64,000 nt of DNA, taken from positions 36,129,119 to 36,193,118 of the forward strand of contig OX424559.1 in the NCBI GenBank assembly GCA_949152475.1. Reading direction: 5' to 3'. The position numbers and the translations under genes are program-made. Shown in pieces: positions 55,879-64,000 of the stretch. Under the pieces are notes generated by a model. The model worked only from the letters and a program-made list of their open reading frames with translations, did no database searches and was not told where the DNA came from. Each line of letters starts with the position of its first letter. Within the stretch, counting starts at the first letter, position 1. The DNA is from Terebella lapidaria. Its lineage: Eukaryota; Annelida; Polychaeta; Terebellida; Terebellidae.

Positions 55879-57400
55879 GTGCCCTCCGCGTCCTTGGGCG
55901 AGTCTGAGTATGAGCGGTCCTTACCCCCTGTGGTGATGGCCGCTGAGGCGCAGTCGGACGTACCGGATGAGGAGCCCAATTACCTTGGTGGCTACTCTCC
56001 GGCACAACTGGCTGCGAAGCAGAGAGCTGACAGCGCTCTGGCACTGGTAATCAAATCCCTTGAGGCCGGCCAGAAACCTTTCAAGGATGAGCGGAAAACC
56101 TACAGGGAGGAGACCCAGTCTCTCATCTCCCAGTGGGAAAGACTATCCTTGAGGGATGGCCTCTTACACCAGCACTATTAGCCACCGAGTCCACTACTGC
56201 CTATATGGCAGTTAGTGCTTCCGGCGGAGCTGCGGAAAGAAGTGCTCCATCAGTTGCATGACCTCTAGGTGACCGGTCACTTGGGAATCCGGAGGACCGT
56301 CCATAGGCTACAACAGTGCTTTCATTGGCCTGGTAGCAGTTTGGATGTGCAACGATGGTGCGCAGCCTGCCCTCGGTGTCAAGCTCACAAAGGAGTAACG
56401 AAGGCAGTCCATGGTTAAGGCCGGCGTGCCCTTTGACCGGATCGCCCTGGATATACTGGATACCCATCGGGTCAACCCGCGTGGTTTCCGGACTATCTCG
56501 GACTATTTTACCAAATATACCGATGCGTACCCACTGCATCACCAGACTGCGGACGAGGTAGCTCGGTTGCTACCTAAGCAGGTACATTCGGATCAGGGCA
56601 CGCAATTTGAAAGCTAAGTGTTCCGGAAACTAGCACAGATGCTGGGCAGTACCAAGGTCCGGACCACCCCGTACCGGCCCCAGTCTGACGGACAGGTCAA
56701 ACGCTTTAATCGATCGGTCCTCAATATGCTGGCGGCATTTGTAAATGATCGTGCGAATGATTGGGATGACCACCTCCCGTATGTCTTAATGGCGTACAGG
56801 TCGTCGGTCCACTCTTCAACCGGAGTCACTCCGCAGGCGATGTTGTACGGCCGGGAGCTCAATCTGCCCGTGGATATTATGTATCCAACTGCGGCGGAAA
56901 CCGGTGCGGTACCCCAGTGCGGTCCGGAGTATGTTGAGTGGGTTCGCCGTGCCCTGGCGAACGCCCATGATTTCGCGCGAGCGCGCCTGGACAAGTCTGC
57001 CATCCGGCAGAAGCGTGGCTATGACGCCCATGCCAAGGGTAGGCCCGCTTTTGCAGAAGGAGCACCGCTTAAGCAAGGCAACAAATTTGCTAAGCCGTGG
57101 ATCGGCCCGTTTACGGTACTAAAGCAGGTGACCGACGTGGACTACCGGATCCGGAGGGATTCCGACCCAGATAGGGTTCTGGTGGTCCATATTGACAACC
57201 TGAAAAAGTACGAGGGCCCGCTTGTCATGGATCCGCTCATCCAAGATGCGGAACTGGATGATGCTTCTCTTTTGGACACCTCTGGTCAGCATCTGCGGAC
57301 TCCGGACGAGCGTGTGCGCCGTATGGTGGGTCTTCCGGACCTCTTTGATCCATCAGATGACGGTCCAGATGACATTGTACCAGATATCGGCGATCCGTAG
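55879..57400 (+). pseudogene. integrase region of the gypsy element
   Basis: The HHCC zinc domain is present but broken (LHQLHDL, stop, VTGHLG; CAACPRCQAH; 56,240-56,400). The core holds HSDQGTQFES, and the segment before it looks shortened by 10-20 residues. In the third catalytic block the usual Glu of QV(E)RFNR is Lys (QVKRFNR, ~56,694-56,714). The GPFTVLK chromatin-side domain follows at 57,104. A stop at 56,615-56,617 separates the two halves. Confidence 0.75.
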
Positions 57401-57484
57401 GTACCCCCAATTCCTCCACCACCTGCGGATGATGGGCGGCCACGCCGGAAACCCTGTGCGCCGACCCGGTATTGGTGGGACTAA

Positions 57485-59400
57485 CGTTTCGCCCATGCGG
57501 ATGCGTCTGCGGTATCCATCTATCACACCAGGGATGGATTTTAGGTCGTTCCGTAGGAGTCCGCACGATTTTCATCCATGAGCAGCTACTTTGTGGCTAT
57601 CTCCGGAGTTGAGGTCCGCGGATATCTTTACGTCATAACGCCGCCACTCTGCATCCGCCCTCCCGTAGTTTCTAGCACTAGGGACGTGCGGCTACCCTAT
57701 CTGCATCAGATGGATTGCTGTCCGGCATAGTTAACACAGCGGCTACGCTGGCCGGACCACTTTTGCGGATGTGCCGGACGCCCTTGGTCCCGGGACAGCC
57801 TCTTTTATGGCCAGACTGAGGTTGGGATCTACGTCCGCTATGGGTATGAAGTGCCTCCCCACGGATTTGGGGAACTGGCATATGGACGCGGGGATAGTGT
57901 CCGGATGTGAGGACTGATGTCCGTGGCTCGTCCGCATGACTCGTTCAGCGCTCCGGACGCTTTAAGATCACGCACTTCGGTGTGTTATTCCCCGTGAGCC
58001 ACTACTATAAGGTTGTTTATAGTAGGATAAGGTTTCTAAGCGGCAGCAAACCGTTGGCCATTATTTTTAATGGACCGGCTGTTTAGTCCGCGCTAGCGGA
58101 CCAGCCGCGGCAGCGGGTGTCGCTCATTTTCGTCCGGATCGTACCTTACAATATACGGTCTGGCCGGAATGACCGTAACCCCGGCCTCCTTCTAAGAAGG
58201 GGGTCGTATTTGCATGTGCAGCATACTTTGTGGTTTCTAATCCCTATCCTTACCATCGGATAAGGTCAATATGCCAGCTTATGGTGGTCATCCGTCCTGG
58301 ACTCGGTTTGCGGGCAGCTCCGGACGTCCGCCGGCTATTGATTTCATCATGTTTTGGGATTCCCTAGATTCGGCGCCGACAGGAAGGGTGTATATCCCCC
58401 TAACCATTGAGGTTATGGACCTGCCGGCAACGCGTCCAATCTATTGGATCCGCGCTCCTGTGGTCGTTGTTTGGGCTCTGGGCTGGACCGGGCTTGCTCC
58501 GTGGTCTTACTGGACGTTGGGGTTGCTAGTGGGCATTTCGCGAACGCCCATAGGGCGCTCAATTGTCCCTAGGGCTACCATGGGCTTGCTCGATCACCTT
58601 GTAAGCGTACCAGCAGCTATGGGGAGTGTTTATATTTATTTATCCATCTCATGTTATTATTTGAATGGATTATATAAATCACAAGTATGCGTGCATCCCG
58701 TGGAAACGCTATTCTTACTCATTTGATCATACATTGAGATAAGTTTAGTGATATATCTTTTTCCTGGTGCATAGAGAGTAAGAAATCGTGAGATTTCTGC
58801 TTTCGTTAGAGGGGTGTAAAGGATTGTGTGCTGTGTATTAGAAGCAAGTAGGCAGTGATCTATGAAAAAGTAGGCAAACGGTGGTGAATGTATTTTCATT
58901 GCTGTTTGGGCGGTGCTAAATTTATTTATCGCTGCTGATAGGTGGACATATTCGTAACATCCACAAGTAGATCGACTTCTGATACATTTTATACAATCTT
59001 TATCCTGCTGGGGTGATTAATTTCACGTCATTGACCGCCAGTGCGGAAGCGATAGCTAATGACTAATCTTAATTACTGTATGTGATTAGCAGGATCCCCC
59101 GGGATGGCCTGTTTTAGGCCATCCGTTTTCATGGTGTGAGAAGGAGTCACCGGGGGGGGGGGGGGGAATGCGTGTATATGTGTGTGCTTGCAGTGAAAAC
59201 GTAATTCGTTTGTTAGCCGGTATCGATCGATGCTATAAATAGATGTTTCCACGGCGACGCATTATACTGCTGAGCGTGCAGAATAGCTGCCAGCCTTGAA
59301 TGCTGTAAAAACAATGTAATCTGAGATTACTGGTCATTCGAGCACTCGGCACTAGTGGAGACAGATCTACGGATCTGACTCCCAGTGTTTATGCGTTAAG
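57485..59400. other. 3' region between two retroelements
   Basis: It probably holds the gypsy 3' untranslated region. A purine run, aagaagggggtc, near 58,193-58,204 is a candidate polypurine tract. Direct repeats that would prove an LTR were not recognised. Also present: a 9-bp perfect stem, ggatggcct/aggccatcc (59,102-59,124), and a 15-G run (59,152-59,166). Confidence 0.4.
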
Positions 59401-59414
59401 AGCGCTTGAATAAT

Positions 59415-61240
59415 ATGTCAGAAAGTAGTGACGGGGAAGGTACGGGAGTGAAGGTGCCTCCGGACAGTGATCGCAAGATCCAGTCCGGAGATGAGTCCCT
59501 TGAGAGCGTCACTCGCTTTCGGGACGAACCGGGCCTGAGGATGATGGCCGCAAGGCTGTGTCCGAGGGTTCACAGACAGATTCCGAGGAATCCGACTCCG
59601 GCAGCAGTGCCGTGAGTGTGATCGAGAGAGACCACGCTGTAGAGAGCAGCTTGGCCCCTGGCGCCGAGCAGCTCCTAAATCCGTCTTCGCTTCCACGCAT
59701 GGAAGTGTTAATGGACTACAGCAAGGGGGGCTCTACTGGTGTGGATATCGAGTTGCATCCTCCCGCGGAGTTGCTTGCAGCTCTTGGGCCGGATGAGAGT
59801 ACTCGTCCGGAAACCCGTCCGGATGAGAGTACTCGTCCGGAAACCCGTCCGGATGACCACGGTCGTCCGGACACCGGTTCCGGCGGGAACTCCTCGGTGT
59901 CCGCACCTGCGGAGTCTGGTCCGCTCGATCAGGGCAAGTCTGCGAGCTGGTCCGACCAGGTAGATGCGGCTGAGCAAGCCGCGTCCCAGGATCCGGTACC
60001 GGCGCAGCAGCCCGGAGCGAAGGGGGGTGCGAAGTCAGATGACGGATTCATTTCGCCTGTCTCCAAGCACACCCGCCTTCGAGCCCAAGAGATTGCCAGA
60101 AAACAGTGGGAGGCCCAGCTAAAATTAGAGGCCTCTAACCGCGGGCAATCTGAGTCCGGCCCCAATGAGGAGCCGGACCGATCCGCTCCTTCTTCTACAC
60201 AGAAGAAGAAAAAGAAGAGGAATCACCAGAAACGTTTGAAGCCCTTGGGCTCACACTCCGGTGGCTACCAGCCCGGGTCCGGAGGATCCAAGCCGCCCGC
60301 ACCTAAGCAGGGTGGCAAGTCAGGGTCCTCCGTCCAGTCCGGAGGTACTAAAGCGGCAAATTCTTCGGGAGGCGGTGCGGACAGTACCTCCGCAAAGTCC
60401 ACCTCCTTCGGCAAGTCCTCCGGCAAACCACAGTCGTCCGGAGCTGTCGAGAGCGGATCTAGTCCAGTGGATAAAGGGCGCTGCATGCCACAGAAAGGAG
60501 GTCTCCGCCTGGAGCTTCTCCGCAGGCAAGCAGAAAAGGACGGGGCTACGGACCTGTCCGACGCCGCACTGGATGCTGGGTGGCGGGCCTACTGTGACCA
60601 ACAGGAAAAGGCTGCCGCTCAACGGGCAAAGAGTGTACCTCGACGCACCAGGTCGAAGTCTCGTTCGGGGAATCCGTCAGACCGTCGGACATCCTCGGAG
60701 CAGCCTCCTCTCAAGAAGCTGCGGGCCGATATGGGCCCCGAACTCCCTGGAGTACGTCAAGGCATGCTCTTCCTCCCAAGATACGGCAGGGACACGTATA
60801 ACCGACGCTCGTCGGAGGCGTGTATGGCGGCCGACACGCCTTTTACAAGGCCTCGTCCACTCATGGGCGAGGAGCATTCCGGGCTACCATCCGTGACAGA
60901 AGAAGGCGTACTATGCCACTTCTGTCCGCAGTCCCTGGACGGGTATAAGGACCTGCATAATGCCCTCAATCGTGATCGTAGGTTTCCCTCCTACGACCAT
61001 TTGGGCCGGCATATTGCGGGTTACCATTACCCCTGGGTGAAGTTGTTTCTCTGTCGACGGTGCTACTCACGTGGCCCTCTGGAGAGATTCCTCCCCAGTT
61101 TAGAGGCTCTAAACGCTCACCGCGCAGGTGCACATCGCGGTGAGGGGCGTCACACCACTGGTGATGAAGTGGGGCCTGTATTCAATTATGGATACATTCC
61201 ACCTCGGGTGGCGCCGTTCATGACCATGCCAGCGCTTTGA
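59415..61240 (+). CDS. gag-like ORF1 of a second GC-rich retroelement
   Basis: ATG at 59,415 (MSESSDGEGTGVK), a frameshift near 59,515-59,530, then 560 open codons to a TGA at 61,238-61,240. Acidic and Ser-rich N-terminus, a short tandem PDESTRPETR repeat (59,794-59,853), a low-complexity Gly/Ser/Lys middle with KKKKKR, and two zinc-finger-like motifs near the C-terminus. These are CHFC...HxxxxxHxxxxH (from 60,914) and CRRC...HRAGAH (from ~61,053). ORF1 proteins with such fingers bind element nucleic acid. The class (gypsy, DIRS or other) is unresolved. Confidence 0.6.
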
Positions 61241-61791
61241 CGTCGGAGGATTTTCCGGGTTTGCTGGAGGTGACGGTCTCTGGGGGTCCGTCAGAGGGAC
61301 GTGTGGTGGCGGACATCACCACCTCCTCGAGCTCCACGGTGGTGGTCAAGCAGAAGACCTCGCATGAGGCTCCCTCCAGAGCAAGCAGTTCCGGGCGTGC
61401 GCCACCTCTCTCGAGGTCGACGTCCGTGTCCTCTATTCTGATTGAAGGGACGACTGCGGGATGGCAAAGTGTAGCCTCCCTGGACATGGATCCCTTTGAT
61501 CCGATGAAGGACGTACTCTGACAGTACGGTCCCACGTCTGAAAGGGCCTATCAGACTTTCCGCGAGTCTGTGGGCCAGGTAGTCGGCCATCGCCAAGATG
61601 GTTTAGACCGTATACCGTCGGAGTCAGCACTGGCTAACCTGCCGGTGCCCCAAGCCATCGGTGACTCGGGTTCCGCAGGAATAACCGCGCTGGTCCGCGC
61701 GAGGGAAGTGCACTCCTGGGATCACCCAGGAACGGCTCAGCCGGTATCGAGCGAAGGCCTCTCGTGTTGCTTGCCATTTAGCACACGATCA
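61237..61791 (+). pseudogene. continuation ORF of the second retroelement, cut by a LINE
   Basis: Overlaps the ORF1 stop in another frame. It is open except for one in-frame TGA at 61,519-61,521, then runs to the LINE insertion point. The same frame resumes for a few codons after the right target duplication at 63,958. The peptide is Ser/Thr-rich, with no domain recognised. Confidence 0.5.
61776..61791 (+). repeat. left 16-bp target-site duplication
   Basis: atttagcacacgatca, identical to 63,942-63,957 on the far side of the LINE. Confidence 0.9.
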
Positions 61792-63941
61792 ACAATATAA
61801 GTGTCCAGATGACTGTCTTGGACGATTATTGTCAAATATTTCAGTATATCACTATGTACCAAGAAGTACTTTTTGAACCAGATGTCAGCTCTGGTGTTAG
61901 ATCTATATCTGATCTATATCTGATCAAAAACTAATAAGATATAGTAAGCTGAATATCAAGAAAATAAATAGCTACTCACAGATGCTGATTTGTGGTTGCA
62001 TATATAATGTTATCTCATATGCCTATGGGGTTCAACACATACCTTTATAATAAAATTAAGTGGATCTGATATACACCTTGCCGACGATTTTTCGTCTCGC
62101 TTTTATCATGTATACACAAATGTCTGTGAAAAATCAAAGCACGGGGCCTGCGCTCGTTCCTCAATGAAGTGTGAACCTTTTTGCTTCACAAATGCTACAT
62201 GCAAACAGGCGGATGTCTATTTAATCATACTCCAGTCCATAGACACTATTGGCTGTTGTATCCAGGTCGCTATCCTGGAAGTTTTCTGCGTTAAACATGC
62301 ATGTCGATAAATTTCGTGTATGAGGGCACCACAATGCTTTCTGATTCAGAAAAACTTATGTTCAGGTTATATATACATCAATTTGGTGAAATTTATGCTT
62401 TTTGTGTATAATTGTGTTCGAACGTGCCCAGGTCTGAGAAATAGGGGGCAGCTTAGCTGGATCTGCGATCGTCACGGTTCCGGTAAGCAGGTTGGTACTA
62501 GTATGCGGGATTTGAATGTTTTTTCTTTATTATTTTTTTTTTTCATTGTTTAATTTTGTGCCACTGCTATTCCGTGTGTCCATTTCGCTACATTGGATGA
62601 ATTATCGGGTTCAATGCCCTATCAAGCCCTTCTATATTTGTGATGTGCACCAAGATGCGCCGTGAACGATATGATCGTGTTCGATTTTATAATATGATGT
62701 ATATAACACTGTTTTTGTCTTATCGTATATGCATGTGTAAAACAAATAATAATAATAAAAACTTTGGCTTTACGATCGTCTCGGGCTAGCAGGTGTCACG
62801 CGATATGGGCCTACATGTATATATTTTTGGAATGCAAAATTGTCTAGTTTTATCGCACATCTACGAGTTTTTTGCTAATATGAATATGAAGTACATCGTG
62901 GGATACATGTGCGTGTACTCCCACATAAGAGTGAACAACAAAGTGATATTTTTCCCGAATTGGTATGTCAAACGAGTTAAATATATAGAAGATTTGTTGA
63001 AAGATGGTGAATTTATTACTTTTTCTGAATTTACAGAACAATACAAAATAGAAACAAACTTTATGCATTTCTATAGCATTATATATCAGCAATACCAAAA
63101 TCGTGGAAACTACTGGTCAAAGACCATGGAATTGATTCGAAAAATTCGGAGGGGGAAAATAAACTCACGTCCATTACAAAAGCTGATAAAGTATGTAAAT
63201 TCGTATATCCAAACTTTGTGAAAAAAATTGTAGAAATACCAAGAACACCACAAAATTTCTGGTCTAATTCCTTTAATGTCGTCATATTGGATACGGATTG
63301 GGTAATGTATTTTAGGAAGTTATATTCTCTCACTGTTTCAACAAATCTACTATATTTCCAGTATAGACTATTACACAACATTTTGCCTGTAAATGCCTTC
63401 TTATTTAAAATAGGTATTGTAGATACGCCAAAATGTTCGTTTTGTAAAAAAGAAGATGAGACATTATTACACTTGTTCTTAGAATGTAACTGCGTTGTAA
63501 AATTTTGGTTTGAATTTCATAGTATTTTATCTAAATTTGGTAATGATTTTCACGAATGTAATTGTAGAGAAATATTACTAGGTCAAATACAATCCCCTAC
63601 GACAATATACGATTTATTACACTTAATCGCCAAAAGATATATCTACACCTGCAAATTAAATAACTGTTTACCCTTAGGAAAAGGTGTTATTAATTGTATC
63701 AATAATTATCGTAGAATTGAAAAAGAAACAGCCAGAAAAAAACTGAAGTTAGATTTGTATTTAGAAAAATGGAGGGACCTGAAACCTATGTAAAACCGAA
63801 TTAATTTGGAAGATACTGTACAGTTCAGAAAATATTGTACATTTTGTGTATATTTATGTGTCAATTTGTGTATAGACCTATGTGAGTATTGTGCGCACTA
63901 CTAATGCGAAATAAATATGATACATCCAAAAAAAAAAAAAA
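61792..63941 (+). mobile_element. LINE insertion, 2.15 kb, with poly-A tail
   Basis: Bounded by a perfect 16-bp target duplication and ending in AATAAA (63,910-63,915) plus a 15-A tail (from 63,928), the hallmarks of target-primed reverse transcription. The coding part is the 3' end of ORF2 of an L1/Tx1-like LINE. The first ~1 kb (61,792-62,790) shows no LINE protein and may be rearranged or another passenger. Confidence 0.85.
62919..63793 (+). pseudogene. LINE ORF2 C-terminal region
   Basis: Two frames joined by a frameshift between ~63,170 and 63,220. The first reads VNNKVIFFPNWYVKR, then YIEDLLKDGEFITFSEF. The second reads CSFCKKEDETLLHLFLEC with the CxxC..H...C zinc-binding motif (RVT-associated) and ends KLKLDLYLEKWRDLKPM. 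The order and motifs match the C-terminus of L1/Tx1-type ORF2 proteins. The endonuclease and RT domains are absent (5' truncation). Confidence 0.75.
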
Positions 63942-63957
63942 ATTTAGCACACGATCA
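63942..63957 (+). repeat. right 16-bp target-site duplication
   Basis: Second copy of atttagcacacgatca, directly after the poly-A tail. Element sequence of the interrupted retroelement continues to the window end. Confidence 0.9.
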
Positions 63958-64000
63958 GGGCCTCATGGAAGGTACCCGGCGGAGCTTTGAGAGCTTCCGG

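Larger units (their letters stand above)
45333..57484 (+). pseudogene. decayed Ty3/gypsy retrotransposon (gag-pol), interrupted by a 6.1-kb insertion
   Basis: The order gag, CCHC knuckle, protease, reverse transcriptase, RNase H, integrase is that of Ty3/gypsy. Gag (45,333-47,120) changes frame several times; its capsid-like part lies at 46,400-46,820. The pol frame has a stop at 48,426-48,428, another at 48,885-48,887 and several frameshifts. The body is split at 49,010 by a hairpin-ended element and resumes at 55,102. The coding part is GC-rich with frequent tccgga, unlike the AT-rich surroundings. The element cannot encode an active product as read. Confidence 0.8.

Noticed and set aside
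58271..58726. 151-codon ORF
   Set aside because: Trp/Pro-rich with no domain, in the probable 3' region of the gypsy element; long only because of GC content.

Overview
The window is animal nuclear DNA, most likely from a marine mollusc and probably a bivalve. Evidence: short exons in long AT-rich introns with GT-AG borders, immunoglobulin/fibronectin receptor genes built of symmetric phase-1 exons, and many non-autonomous mobile elements carrying a 134-bp tandem core and a 3' hairpin, like the Helentron-type 'pearl' elements described in bivalves. The species call is inference. Much of the window is repeat; no bacterial features, CRISPR arrays or RNA genes were seen.

Layout. 1-0.93 kb: ~400-bp satellite. 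1.4-2.15 kb (minus): four orphan exons for the membrane span and tyrosine-rich tail of an Ig-family receptor. 6.25-19.5 kb (plus): a signal-peptide exon and, 11 kb downstream, the exons of a single-pass Ig-like membrane protein. Between them (7.9-13.05 kb, plus) lie a BED-like exon and exons of a SAM-domain protein, invaded by mobile elements. 13.2-16.1 and 20.6-23.9 kb: hairpin-ended elements, nested or adjacent. 24.08-28.1 kb: a decayed Rep/PIF1-helicase (Helitron-like) gene between ~670-bp inverted arms. 28.3-35.4 kb (minus): the best-supported gene, an Ig x5 / FN3 x2 / transmembrane receptor whose membrane-and-tail exons sit in two near-identical tandem duplications (1,750 bp and 606 bp). 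35.4-38.9 kb: a LINE tail, then a palindromic DNA element with ~445-bp arms and a small zinc-finger ORF. 38.9-44.2 kb: no gene, with microsatellites and a ~19-bp minisatellite. 44.2-58 kb: a decayed Ty3/gypsy retrotransposon split inside its reverse transcriptase by a 6.1-kb element that itself holds two more. 59.4-64 kb: a second GC-rich retroelement ORF interrupted by a 2.15-kb LINE insertion with a perfect 16-bp target duplication.

How it fits together. The host genes are surface receptors of adhesion or immune type. Their cytoplasmic tails carry SH2-type tyrosine motifs, including ITIM-consensus sites, which suggests phosphotyrosine signalling. Recent tandem duplications change the number of tail and membrane exons, and splice phase limits which combinations can be joined in frame. 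The mobile elements supply nested insertions whose order can be read from the breaks.
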